Shown here: positions 22,426 to 34,546 of the stretch, piece by piece
Layout: every line of letters starts with the position of its first letter
Numbering within the stretch: position 1 is the stretch's first letter
Assembly (NCBI GenBank): GCA_036429605.1
Contig: CM071589.1
Coordinates: 3,534,001-3,598,000 of the forward strand
Direction: 5' to 3'
Length of the DNA stretch: 64,000 nt
Source: Cladobotryum mycophilum
Taxonomy: Eukaryota; Ascomycota; Sordariomycetes; Hypocreales; Hypocreaceae
Notes under the pieces: model-generated
Seen by the model: only the letters and a program-made list of their open reading frames with translations
Told to the model about the DNA's origin: nothing
Databases searched by the model: none
Position numbers and translations under genes: made by a program

Positions 22426-25400
22426 GGTTTGCTGGTGGTAGCTATTGAGCTCTATGCAATAGCTCTGTATCGGTATGAATCAAGAGTTGGCTTGATAAAG
22501 ATATATATATGGGAGTAGTTGATATGGTTCAAGGTATGAGTGAGGATGGTGAGGGTGGTGAGGCAGGAAGAAGGTTATCCTGAGGACGGAGGAGCAATAT
22601 GTATTTATGTTCAAGAGAGAGAGAGCGAGCTTCATTGTACCATGGCCTGTCTGCCCTGAATCCAAGCTTTGGCAGGCAGACATACAGCAAGGCAACATTT
22701 GGAGCTAAGTGACTCTGTGTCAGACCCATCTGGGTGACTGTGACTCAGTCAGAAACAAAAAAAAAGCCTTGATAAAGATCTGCCGAGCGGGTTCCCAACA
22801 ACAACACCAACAAAGACGGCCAGCCGAGGTGTGAGAGCAGAAAAAAACGAGGCGCCAATCACTTGATTGGGTTGGGATTTGGGTTCCGCAATGGCAGGTG
22901 ACCCTCAAAGCCATAGTAACAGACAATAAGACGGACGTCACATAAACACAAAGGGAGCTTTAATTTAGTACGAAGTGGCGAGAGAGATAGAGAAAGGGAC
23001 AAACAAGCTGCCTCTTGGCCTTTGGGTAAGGTGAACCCAGGGGGCTTAGTGTCTGCTGCGCAATAAGGCGTGGGTAGGGAAAAGGAGAGTGAAAAGGTAG
23101 ATGGACGGAGAGCTTGGAGCTTGGAACTCGGCCAAGAGACAAGAGACAAGAGGTATCCCATGCCATCCCAAGCTCAGGCTTACACCAGGCAGGCGTCACA
23201 ACACGGAGAGTACCTAGGCGGGGCGGCAGTTCAGTGAGGGACGCACGCACAGATGGGGAAAGTGAATAAAGGCTGAAAAAGGAGAGAAGAGTGAATCAGT
23301 GGGTGCCTCTGGGCGGTTGTCTTGACAAGGTGACCGTCTTCATACGCCGTGCAAAAGGTGAAAGAAGAAGAGGATTCATGCGTAAGACCCCAAGCACCCG
23401 CGCCACAAAAGGAGGCTCGCAATCAGAGACATGACCGTTAGTACTGCATTAAACCTTAGGCAGAACAGGCTCGAACGGTCTCCTCCAGTACTAGGTAGAT
23501 AGGCATCAGCGTACTCGGAGCGCTGTAATGTGCTGTACTGTTATGGCATTTTTTTAAGGAGGCTGGGAGAAGCTGCATGCAAAAAACTGACGGGTAACTT
23601 TTTTTGGAGCGTTTGTTTTGTTTTGTTTGCGCTTTTGTCTTTAGTGGTTGCATCAAAAGGTGGTCGGGTTCCACTGATTCGCAAACGCGCGCATGTGCTG
23701 CTGCAGGGCCATTACTGGGTGGGTATTCCTATAATGTTCCCCCAGGTAGTTTGGGGGTTTTGCGTGTGGTGGAGCGTGACAATGGAAGTCCTTGTACCAC
23801 TGTCAGAGGGGTGAGCGGCTGTCTACATTCAGGGTACGTATGTAGGGAATCCATTTTCTGCATCGTTTTCGGCACCGAGTCCTAGGCTGAAGCGTTGAAA
23901 AGAAAGAGAAAAAAATTGGATAATGGACTGATGATGACGACGATGAGACATGGGGCACAACGGCGACCCCCAATGTTGTTGTTGTGGTTGTTGATGGGGG
24001 AAAAAGGAATCCAAGGTAGCCCCAAATTGTTAGCGGAGGGGGCACTTTCAGTTCTCGTGCGGGTGCGTGCGGGCGGGCGGGCGGATAGGTGGCGACAAGG
24101 TGGGCAGAATTAGTGGCAGACTCCATGTTACAGGCTAACACTACCAACTACATTTATGACTTTGGTGCTTTCTCCAATTCTGCCAAAGCAATATCGTGAG
24201 AAAAATGCCAATGCCCAAGTCAGACTTGGGACAAGCAAGCAAACAGAACATAATTTTTCTTTCTTTCTGTGCGTTCGCCTTACAACAGTCGTCGTCAGCG
24301 AACCGATAGGCTGTTTCACAGGCGAACAAACAACTTTTTTTTTTTTTGCCTGCTCAGCTGGTGGAGAGAGGCATGGACCCAGCACTGCCCTTTTCGGTAA
24401 CAATTCCTTAGTCCTAACCTGTCCCCAATGTTCCTTTTGCTAGGACTTTTTTCTCATTCGTAGGCCATCCATCCACCATCGTCATGGTTGGGGGAGGATG
24501 GGAACCCAACCCGAATCTCCGGCATGCAGGAACCAGTAGATACAGACGCTGTGCCAGAGATTATTGGACGAGGCAAGACGCCCTTCTAGATTAACAAGCG
24601 CTTCCTGGCACTGCCAAAAGGTCATGTGCTTCATCGGCGGTTTGCCTGGATGTAATTCATCCATCCATCCATCCAATACTTCCAGATGTAGGGTAGCAGA
24701 CATGTTACATCATGCAACCACAACCACCCCAGTCAAGCCCAACGCAAGCAACCGAGCCAAGCAAAATACATACATACAGAAGATGCGGTGCCACAGACAT
24801 GGTTTCACTTATTCCCAACCAATGGGACTCGCACCAAAAGTCTAAATTGAATGCTTTTGGAAATGGGGCAACTTGGCTTTTTCTCAACGGCCATGCCGCG
24901 CAGCGCCCCGGTGATGTCAAAATCGTTCGTCCTTTTTCGGGTGGAACCCCCTTGTCAGCTGCGAGCTCACATGACGGCCTCACCGTTTTTGAACCGCAAT
25001 TTTTCTCTTCTTTTCGAGAAGGCGGCTCTTTTTGCTCCTTCTACCTAGAGATGGATTTCAAAACTCGCCACAAAATGATGTAAAAGTGCGCCTTTAGCTG
25101 TTTTGCGCTCTTTAATCCATTGGTGATTGATGGGCAAGGCTATTTGGGCTACCAGGTATTTTGACGGCATCTCCTGTCACGCGGGCCAATATTCAGGTAC
25201 CTGCCGGTAGGATTCTGGGCAACAGTGATGTCACAATAAGCCGTTGACCTCGTGTAAAAAAACCCCCCATGTACTCCATATATCTACCTCTAGCAAATAT
25301 ACCTAGTGATACCATCACGACATGGCATTTCAAATTTTGGGCTGAAAAAAGTTTCCTCTTTTCCCTCTTGTAGATCACTTTTTCGTATGCCCTACAAGCT

Positions 25401-25783
25401 ACTATGCTACCATTGCCGTCGTTGCAATTAATTAATCTCGCGGTTGGTTGCCTTCTAAACAACACCTTTGGGCCGTAATAGGAGCGACCCCCATATGAAT
25501 AATCCATACTTGTACATTTCTTTTTTGCTGACGTGGAGAAGACCACGAGCTGCCATGATTGGCCAATCATCATCGTCATCATATTGTGGTAGCGGGGCTT
25601 AATACCACCTCAACGGAGCTGCTACCCCTCCTCTTCCCTCCCGCCGCCACCGCCAAAGAAGCAACCTTGAACATTTCAACTCTTCAAGCTACACTGTTGG
25701 AAAAAAACAAAACAATAGCAACAATAATCACTTCGACGTAACCCCCCTCCGTACTCGCCCGCGCACCACATCAATTAACTGCA
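22426..25783. other. 3.4-kb gene-free region
   Basis: Lies between the start of the 72-aa protein gene (leftward) and the FKBP gene (rightward), so it holds both promoters. Several open frames of 60-120 codons occur but none shows coding bias, domains or splice support. Simple sequence includes a CCAT tract at about 24,660-24,681 and a GCGG run near 24,070. Long spacers like this in fungi often hold large leaders or non-coding RNA, but I see no direct evidence. Confidence 0.55.
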
Positions 25784-26534
25784 ATGAAGTTTGCCTACGT
25801 TCTCGCCGCCATCATGTCCGCCGCCGCCGCTACCAAGCTCAACATTGAGGTCACCCAGAAGGGCCAGTATGACCGAAAGACCAAGAAGGGCGACGTTGTG
25901 TCCATGCACTACAAGGGAACCTTGACCAGCGGCAAGAAGTTCGACGCCAGTTCGTCTATCCTCCCTACAGCAGAGTAGACTCTTGCTATGGACGACGCAG
26001 TCAAGCTAACTCTGTGTAGGCTATGACCGTGGCGAGCCTCTCTCCTTCACTGTTGGAGCTGGTCAGGTCATCAAGGGGTTCGTTTCCGCAGATACCTCAC
26101 CTCTTATGTCAGAGTCCGACTAATAGATATATCACAGCTGGGACCAGGGTCTCCTTGACATGCAGATTGGCGAGAAGCGGTAGGTTCTTCCATATATACC
26201 ACAACCCCCAAGCTTCGTCGGCATTCTATGGACACACATGATTGCTAACAAAACTCTAATGGTTTAGAACCTTGACTATTCCTCCCGACTTGGCCTACGG
26301 CAACCGTGCTATGGGACCTATTCCCGCCGGTTCCACTCTGAGTATGCTCCTCTCTTCACACTCACAGTATAAGACTTCTCCATCTAATCATTGATATCAC
26401 AGTCTTCGAGACCGAGCTGGTCGGAATTAAGGGCTTCAACCCCCGCTCATCAGGTAGCCAGCATTATTTCTGAGGCCACTGATGCCGCCAAGATTCTTCT
26501 GAAGGATACTGACGACGGACACCAGGAACTTTAA
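25784..26534 (+). CDS. FKBP-type peptidyl-prolyl isomerase with signal peptide (FKBP2-like), apparent frameshift before an ER-retrieval end
   Basis: Five exons: 25784-25949, 26020-26077, 26138-26179, 26268-26341 and 26403 onward. A signal peptide (MKFAYVLAAIMSAAAAT) is followed by one FKBP domain: MHYKGTLTSGKKFDAS, YDRGEPLSFTVGAGQVIKG, WDQGLLDMQIGEKR, TLTIPPDLAYGNR, then IFETELVGIKG. As written, the frame stops at 26473 (GSQHYF). In the +1 frame an uninterrupted end reads ISEATDAAKILLKDTDDG and finishes HQEL at 26534, a plausible HDEL-like ER-retrieval signal. Removing one C from the C5 run at 26440-26444 joins the two and gives 156 residues. I take this as the real end. The enzyme speeds prolyl isomerisation of secreted proteins in the ER and would bind FK506 in related fungi. 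Confidence 0.88.
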
Positions 26535-27538
26535 ATACATTCAACCGGGGTCATGAAAGTGCTTGGGCAATTGATGCTTAAATAGCAAGCTATATAGGGA
26601 CAAAAAAGTTTGCTCATCTGAGCACCTACTATGTGCTTTGTTCACTGAAAAATGACTGTCATCCAGTTGATGATATCCTCTGACTGCCTATCAACTCACT
26701 TACCTGCCCAATCGAATAATTCTCCAAGCCTTGACACCCTCAAAGAAATTCGGCGCACTGTCAAAAGCTGACTTGCTTGTTGGGGTGTTGTCAGGAATGG
26801 AGTAACTTGGTGATGGCAAATATGTGACTTCTGTTCTCTTTGACCATGCTATGAATCCGTAGAACTGTGTTATGTTGGCGTATGAAACGAACCGTGTGCC
26901 ATCTTCCTAGACCACGGATATGTTACTCGCTTGATGGATGCCAGGCTATGTCGCACGCAGATGTAGCAAGTGGCTGCGCAGAATCTGGATCCAATGCAGA
27001 ATCTGGGTCAGCGAGAATGAGAGTTATTCACACTATCACATATGAAGCAATCGAGTCCTGCCGTCCTAGCCAAGGGAAAAGGATGGACTATTTAGCTTTT
27101 CCACCACCCGGCGGTACTTTAGAAAAAAGACTATTCTGCCAAGGGGATGCACTCGGAAGGTTTGCTAACAAGTCTAAGTGCTTGTGAACTGCCTGCGAGA
27201 TAGGTCTTGCCGGCGCCGAAAGGTGAGTCCTGTCACCTTTTTATTATATATATACATCTGCTACGTATCTACAATGAGTTGGGTTTTTCTAGCTCTGTAA
27301 AAGGACACTGGCATTTATTAGATTCGGGCCATGTTGAAGATAATAATATATGTAGTGTCTAAATATAGCACAACTGGTTGAGGACCAAGACTCAAGTTCA
27401 TTGTAGAAGCGTGGCGTCGTAAATAGTACAAGGTTGTTGAAAGGAGCATTTGTTGCGAGTCGAAACGACAAATACATAGTATAATCCTGAAATATCATTG
27501 CTATAAATTCGTTATCCATGCTAACCTTATATGCATCG
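26535..27538. other. Intergenic region between convergent genes
   Basis: About 1 kb containing the 3' UTRs of the FKBP and polymerase kappa genes. A 106-codon frame at 26,867-27,187 has no coding character. No gene supported. Confidence 0.55.
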
Positions 27539-29530
27539 CTATCCAAATGAGAGTTTCTTCTGTTTTGGGTCAACAGCAGCTGGTCGACCTTTTTTCTTTT
27601 CTGTCAATTTGACCCGTTTAACCTCCGGTGTCGTGGCGCGCTGTCTATTCGAGTCGTTTGCCTGAACAGTATCCAGTATTGTTTGTCGAGATAGACATAG
27701 ATCGATGTGCTCGTTAAACACCCGCTCATTAGCTGCCTGTGGCCGAGAGCAGATTGGGCAATCCCACCACTCTTCTTCTGGCGGAGACTCCCTTTGGGGT
27801 TTGGGATTGGGTACAATCTCTTTGCCGTGGCTTCTTTCCGCACTGCCTTGCTCAACGTCTTCATGCTCACCCTGAGGGATGAGGTCCGAGTCTCCATCGA
27901 GCTCTGAAAAATTCAGTTCGTCCGGCAGTTGCTCCCACCCATCGTCTTCACGCCAAAACGCCCCCCGCTAGATTTTCTTTTCACAACGCCGCTTTCGGGC
28001 TGTTCGCTGGCATCGCCACTCCGCGGCTTGAAGCCAAAGAAGGCCATTGTGTCTGGCTTCTTCGTGCTCACAAGTTGCGTGCATCGCAGACCCATCAACC
28101 TGAGTTTCATGCCCGGAAACTCCTGTTCTAGTTTCGCGAGGATAGGTAGAGAGTAGTTGTAGAGATCATCTGCAACAGAAATTGCTCTAGGTGTAACTGC
28201 TTGCCGGGTTAGGACTTCGAAAGTATGAAGCTTCACCTTCAAGACGAGTGTGCGACCCTTGCATTCAGCTTTCTTCATGTCCTTCTCCAAAGCTTCAGCA
28301 GTTGAGCGAAGCTTCTCCCTAAGTTTTGTGGGATCTGACAATTCACGAAATGTGCTTTCTGTCCCAACACTTTTTCGTTCATATTCCTCTGCTGGCTGGA
28401 TTTTGGTACGACCAAGCCCTAGATAACAACGGAGTAGGAACTCAAATGTTTTCTCTCCAAAGAGCTGATTCAAGTATTGTCGTTGGCCATACACATCGCC
28501 GCATGTTTTAACGCCAATCTCAGATAACTCACGCTCCAAAACGCGACCAATTCCATTGACTTTTCGAGTAGGCAAATTCCGCATAAACTCCACGACTGAA
28601 GGCCGATCCTTTGGCAGAACGAATTGGCCGTTTGGTTTGTTCTTGTCAGAGCATATCTTTGCTAGCCTCGCATTTGCCGCGATGCCTGCCGAGACGGTAA
28701 TTTTTGTTGCTTCATGAATTTCTTTTCTCATCTGCTCGACAACCTCGGCTGGCTCCATGTTCTTCTCCTCGCAGTATTCTGTAATATTAAGGTATGCCTC
28801 GTCGATGCTGGCGCTCTCGAATCGAGGGTCGTAATTCACCACAATCTCTCTCACTTCCTTGGCTTTGGCATTGTACTTTTGAAAGTTTGGTTTGAGTAGA
28901 ATCAGCTCCGGACAAATTTTCTTGGCAACGAAACTCGCCATGCCAGACCTCACACCAAATTGGCGGGCAATATAATTGCATGTAGTTAATACGCCACCGC
29001 CAACTGCGAAAGGGAGATCCTTGAGGTCTGGCCTGTCTAGCTGCTCCACTGCCGCGAAAAATGCATCGCAATCAATGTGAACTATATGTTGTGTGAGATC
29101 TCTGGATAACTCGAGCTCAGCAAGTAGGCGATCAGCATTTCGCAACTCCCGAGAGAGATCTAGTTTCTCTAATTGACGTTTTCGTGATAAGATTTTTTCA
29201 ATCCTTTGAGTAAGCTCCTTGTCTCGAAGCTCTTCTCGGTTGAAGAACTTTGATCCCTTTGATGCATTGTAAATGATTTCAGAGACCTAGAGTTGAAGTG
29301 TTAATGGAGCTCAAACTTGGAGATATTTATTGTTTTACCTTGCTCTGGTCAACCTTTCCTTGGCCAGCTTTTGTTAATGAGGGCCCAAGAAGATGATATT
29401 TTAAAGTCTTGAGCGCATCTTCTTTCTCTTCTTCTGGCTCAAGTGATACCTCCTTAGATTGTACCTCGCTCTCTTGTACCGTAGTTGCTTCTTCCGTTGG
29501 TTGTTCTCCTGTAGGTTCCGCGGATGTCAT
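27539..29530 (-). CDS. DNA polymerase kappa (DinB / Y-family translesion polymerase), one apparent frameshift
   Basis: Two exons on the reverse strand, 29530-29339 and 29286-27539. One base added in the C6 run (plus strand) at 27961-27966 gives 646 residues. Exon 1 is acidic. The catalytic core has the Y-family metal site HIDCDAFFAAVEQLD (Asp136), LTTCNYIAR, and ASIDEAYLN (Asp226, Glu227), then IAANARLAKICSDKNKPNGQ, the helix-hairpin region NGIGRVLERELSEIG and the little-finger domain. Without the correction the frame stops at 27,913. The corrected C-terminus adds REDDGWEQLP, a UBZ4/Rad18-type zinc finger (WWDCPICS ... NEHIDLCL) and a final QKKLSF that resembles a PCNA-binding PIP box. The enzyme bypasses bulky minor-groove lesions. 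It lies divergent from the proline-rich protein gene. Confidence 0.92.
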
Positions 29531-30298
29531 ATTGAAGATGACACAGGATAATATTCATAAATAGGCTTCAGAAAGCAAGTATCAATTAGAAGAAGCAAAT
29601 CCATTACTTTTCTCGTCCACCACTTAGTGTTGATGCTTCACCGTCGCGGTTTGAATTGAGATGAATGGCGTGCGGTACTGAGACGCGTCGAGTCCAGGCA
29701 GATGTCGAGAGCGAGAGGAACACGAGATCACGTGATGTATACTTACCACTTGTATTCGTCAGCGGATAAGCAGCGGGATGACGTCGCTGCTGACATGAGA
29801 TATAGTGTTGTTGATTCGCTATCTCTGTATGGCTTATACATGTAATCAAGTGCTGCAAATTTCTCATATTATTCCCATGGACGATGAAGCCACTGCTTCC
29901 ATCGAGTTCATCTGTGAAGATACCACCCGCATTTTTAGCTCCCTCAACTTGGTGGTGTCAATGGGCTGACTTGGCGGGGTCGTCACCTTCGCTCTGTGAT
30001 CCTACACCCCGCCACAGCATTTGATTGGTCATAGCATGTGCTGGATCCCCTCACTAACTTGGCATGTAAGCGCCCACGAGCTGTCAAAGATGCCGGCTGG
30101 GCAATCATGTGTCTTGATTGATCGAGACCAAAACTACAAAAGGCGACCTGCAGCAGTCCCCTGAATTGTTGTATTTGCCGTCTGTGCTCTCTTCCTTTGC
30201 GCTCGCAACGACCAATCTCTCTCTCTACCTTGACAATCTCTAAACATCTCAGCTTCGCCTCGGAGCCGCTGCTTGTCGCAACTACATCGCTAACCAAA
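29531..30298. promoter_or_regulatory. Shared intergenic promoter of polymerase kappa and the proline-rich protein gene
   Basis: A 768-bp divergent gap. The right end is pyrimidine-rich on the plus strand and leads into the consensus-like context AACCAAAATGG. No gene seen. Confidence 0.5.
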
Positions 30299-31701
30299 AT
30301 GGCGGCTAAGCCAGGCGAGGAGAATGTGGCTACACTGTAAGTCTAATTTCATGACTCGAATTCAACGAAAAACTGCTGCTCACTAAACATCTACCCATAG
30401 CTTCGGAGATATCCACTACTTTTACTCTCCTGCAGAAGTAAAGCCTCGTCACCACCGCTTCGACAAGGGGTCCTACGTCTATCTATTCGAGAATGCTGGC
30501 GAGAGGCGCTGTCGAGTTGAGATTGCCAACAACGCTGGAACAGATGATCAAGATGCGTTTGAAGGATGTAAGAGCTGCAGTTCTTAGGGAAAGATGGGTA
30601 TACATATGCTGACCATGTTGAATCATAGTCCTTGACCAGACCCACGTTCGATATTCCTACAAGCAGCATGGTACCGTCTCAATCACCGTTGCGGACACAG
30701 TCGACCAAGGCCAATGGTACCTCCCAACTTACGACCCGCGCAATGAGAACAAATACCACTACAAACTCCATTCGCTCGACATTTACTTCTGGACGCAACA
30801 GGATGCGCTCCAGTTTGTCAACGCCATCAGGCGAGTTCTGCCACCAGCCCAGGTTGAAGTCTTGGACGAACCCGCTCCTCCACCTCAGCCAGCGGGCATG
30901 AGCGCTGTGGTCCAAAAGCTTGAAAATGCTGCGATTTCTGATCCCAAGTACAATAACGATCAGGCGTCGGTGCACTCGAGGCATTCGATTCACTCAATGC
31001 ACTCCAATTCTCGCAACTCTGCAGGGCCCACAAGAACGTCTACCGGGACACCTGGTGCTGCTTCTTTGCCACCCCCGCCTCCTCCCCCGGCAAGCTTCAC
31101 ACCTATGGCTTATAACCCTGCGGCACCTGCTGCTCCCGAAGCCATCAGACACCGAGAGAAGACTCCTCCTCCAGATGAGGACCCTCTAAACCCACTTGCG
31201 GTAGCGGTGGCATACGACTATCAAAGGCAGCCCTTTACGCCAGGCCTTCCTCCACCGTCCCAGTTCCCTCCTTCGACTCCAGGGTTTCCTCCTCAGTTTA
31301 CCCATCCTGGGCTGCACCGAGCGGCAACTCAACCCATCCACGGCGCATTGCCCTCTCCCGGTCTTGCCAGCCCATATGGAGGCGGCTTTCCTACTACACC
31401 AGGTTTTGCTCCACCTCCACCTCCCGCGACGCAACCGCCTCCTGCTCAACATGCTCAACATGCTCCGCCACCTGGGGGTTATTCAAACTATTCCTATAGT
31501 CAACAAGCGCATGCCCCACAGGGTCCTGTAGATTATTCGATACATCAACAAGCGTATCGACCCACAGAAGCAGAAGCAGGGCATAAGATACCACCTTATC
31601 AACCAAAATCGGAGACGAAGGGAAAGCTGGAGGAGAATGCGGCACGACTTGAACGAGGCGTGTCAGGTATGTTCAAGAAGTTTGAGAAGAAGTTTGGATG
31701 A
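30299..31701 (+). CDS. Conserved filamentous-fungal protein: globular N-terminus, proline-rich middle, amphipathic C-terminal helix
   Basis: Three exons, 30299-30336, 30401-30567 and 30629-31701, give 425 residues. The first ~190 residues (starting MAAKPGEENVATLFGDIHYF) alternate short hydrophobic and charged strands, for example GSYVYLFENAGERRCRVEI and LHSLDIYFWTQQDALQFVN, which looks like a compact beta-rich domain. I believe this block is conserved in ascomycetes but know no function. Residues ~195-390 are Pro/Ala/Gly/Gln/Tyr-rich and disordered. The last ~20 residues (AARLERGVSGMFKKFEKKFG) form a basic amphipathic helix that could touch membrane. There is no signal peptide or transmembrane segment. 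Confidence 0.8.
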
Positions 31702-32196
31702 TGCCCGGTTTTTTTGGGTGGTAATTTGTTTTCGGATATGCCATGATATGCCGCTGGTTTATCGTTTGTAGTATTAGTTATTGGTTAAGAGAAGAATTAC
31801 GTCTCGTGACAACACCGTAATGGCATGCTGAGCCCGGAGCCGGGAAATTAGACAATACTACTTTGCCTTGCAGGAAGAAATGTTGTTTATTTTTCTCCAC
31901 GTTTACCAATCATGCAATTGGAGAGCGAAGGATGCCTTGCATGAAATGAAACCATGTGAGCGCTACCGAGAGCTCCCGAGAGTTGTGGCCCGTTACACAG
32001 TTGCACTCATGGACCTTTAAATGGAACGAATCCTATCTCCTGATTTGGATACAGATCGCTTGGCCACACACATCTGCATCATCGCCTTCCTCTGTGGATC
32101 CAGAATCTAGGGCGAGAAAAGGCATGATGATCATCGCCATTGCTCATAATCCCCACGTGCTCTTGAGCCAAGATTTTGACAATGGGAAGCTAACGC

Positions 32197-32230
<34 letters not shown>

Positions 32231-33103
32231 GGCAATAGGCTTAATGCAGGATGAAAATAGACTCGAGTCCCCAGCGTTCAATCCTCCAACCAGGAGCGGC
32301 TCCGATGTGAACCTGCAAGTCAACGTCCAGGCATTTAACCAGCTGTGGCTAGCAAGACCCATCCAGTCAGCCCACCAAGAACGAAAAAACAGCCTGAAGC
32401 CCTAAAGGCGTGGCTGGGGGTTTTTGGCTGTGTTGGAGTGGCTTGGGTGGGTGCAAGGCCCAAGTTCCCAAGTCCCTCGTGTTGTTGTTGTTGATGATCC
32501 CTGTCGCAGCACGTACGTATACTCCGTACGGGACTGGGACTGGATACTGGGGCTGAAATAAATAGAATAAACACATCTCGAGCGTAGCGCCGGCCAAGAT
32601 GGAGGGCCCAAGAGAAGAGAGGAAGAGAGTCTTGTTCAAAAGCTAAGGCAAGCCATTTCCATCTCCATCCTCTTCTTTATTCCCATTTCCGCATTCATCG
32701 CATCGCATCGTATCGCATCGCTCTACGTCTCTTTCCGAGTGTCACGTATCACCATCCATACCTGTACTCGCCACAGCACGCACTGCTGCTCTCATCAGCG
32801 AAGCGGCGGGCTGAAGTTCTGGTCGGGGTCTGATCTAGTCGCTACAGAGACACTTCCGGCGCTGCCCGCATTTGGGGTAGCTGACGAAACAACCTGCTTA
32901 TACTTGGGTACTCGGTTCGTTCTAGGCAGGTATTATTAGTATAAGCTTGAGGCCTCAGCCGTCCGTCGGCCCAGCCAACCAATCTTTTTCCTCGTTTCCG
33001 CAAACCTGAACCTGAACCTGAACTTGACCTTGAATCTTTGGCGAGCAGGACAAACAATTCGCTTCATCCGCAGTTTCTACATGTCGGCAACGACCAGGAA
33101 AGG
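31702..33103. other. Intergenic region with CA and ATCGC repeats
   Basis: Contains the 3' UTR of the proline-rich protein and the promoter/leader of the PPxY membrane protein. CA repeat at 32,200-32,229, an ATCGC-type repeat at about 32,696-32,721 and a CCTGAA hexamer repeat at about 33,004-33,027. No gene supported. Confidence 0.6.
32200..32229. repeat. CA microsatellite
   Basis: About 14 perfect CA units in intergenic DNA. Confidence 0.95.
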
Positions 33104-34546
33104 ATGGAGCCAGACGGTCCAACGGTGCTGAGTAATGTGGCGGCCTCGCTGTCGCATTCATATTCGCCCCGCCAGATTCACACTCACATTCACACCCTTG
33201 TGCGGCGGAAACTGCAGGGAGGTTTCGTATTCCTCGTGAGTTTGGTTTACTTGTCCTCAGCCCGCGACTAAACTGACAATGCATGTATCTAGATTGTCCT
33301 CGGCTTCAGCGCCGTCCTGATCAGCGCTGTCATTGGAGTCGTCTGCTTCAAGAGGCGCAAGCAAAAGAAGCAGGCTGTTAAGTACCAGCAAGCTTTGGGA
33401 GACGACAATGTCGAAGCGCAACCAAGCAACTCGCACCAGCTAAATACCACGACTGCGCCGCCCTCGACTCGAAATAACAGAGCCAACCTAGCCGCCAATG
33501 CCGCAGCCAATGCAGCAGCTAGTGGTAACGCCGCGGCGGGAGCCATGGTTGACCGAAATACCTCTGTTCGATCGGTCATGACCCTCCCCGCTTATCGCCA
33601 GACCGCTTCTACTAACGAGCAAGTTCTTGGTCGGGAGGGTGAAAGAGACGGCATTGATGTTATTGTCGACTTGCCAACGGAAGAAGACCAGGAAGTCCTG
33701 CGCGACGAAGAGATGGAAGCAATGTATCAAATCCGGGTTGCGAGACGGCAGCAAATTGACGAGCAGCAACAGCGCCGAGTGGAACGCCGGGAAGCCCGGC
33801 AGCGAGGCGATTCCGCGGCATTGGCCAATATCCGAGCGCGGGCCCGAGCAGCAAGCAATGGCAATCCGATTGACGAATTGCGACGAGAAATGGAGCGGGC
33901 AAAGGAAATTCGCCAGCGATCTGTGTCGAGCGTTTCATATGCCGATCTGGGCGTGGCTCGCCATGATGGAACCAGAATCCGGGCCAACAGCAACGATAGC
34001 GAACGCATGGGCTTGCTCTCTGATGCTGCGAGTATAGCTCATTCTCAACGCGAAGGCGCACGGTCTCCGATGCATCGACGAGAACCCAGCGTGAGCTCAG
34101 TATTGAGTATGGATAGTGACTTTCCCTCGCCTAGACTCACTCATTCCAGAGGAGGATCGCAGTCTATCAGCGGAGCCAGGGCCGGCTCCAGTCCCGAGCT
34201 TGTGGAAGCAGATTTGGGTGATGAATCCATGCCGCCTCCCGAGTATGAAGATGTATCACTTGTGGATGATGATGGTAGTGTTCGGTCCAGGCCATCAATC
34301 AATGAGCCACCTCCGGATTATTCGGGACCTTATCGCTCGGCATCTCAAAGGACTGAGCAGGGCCAAGCTGCTTTGACACTCAGTGCGGAGACGGAAGATA
34401 GAGCGTCGCGGCGGACATCGCGTGGTGTTGGTGGTATCCCGCAACTCCCGAGCTTGAGGATTGGCCAGCTGCCCGAAATCGTGATTGAGCCATCGAGCGC
34501 TCACCCAAGGGATGAAAGCCGGGCACCCTCCACACACGACCCCTAG
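33104..34546 (+). CDS. Single-pass membrane protein with PPxY (WW-binding) motifs
   Basis: Two exons, 33104-33235 and 33293-34546, join in phase 0 to 461 residues. I chose the ATG at 33104 (MEPDGPTVLSN). One transmembrane helix spans about residues 39-62 across the splice junction (FVFL then IVLGFSAVLISAVIGVVCF), followed by a basic stop (KRRKQKK), so the long tail should face the cytosol. The tail is low-complexity with a Glu/Arg/Gln-rich coiled-coil-like part (about residues 175-250), LPAY at 142-145, PPEY at 359-362 and PPDY at 384-387. Such motifs recruit Rsp5/Nedd4-type ubiquitin ligases through WW domains, and membrane adaptors of this layout direct cargo to vacuolar sorting. Family membership is unknown to me; the adaptor role is inferred. 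Confidence 0.8.

Noticed and set aside
23530..25083. Several frames of 60-123 codons in the long spacer before the FKBP gene
   Set aside because: No codon bias, no introns that extend them, no recognisable similarity, and they overlap on both strands.
29604..29867. An 87-codon minus-strand frame upstream of polymerase kappa
   Set aside because: Sits in the divergent promoter and shows no coding features.
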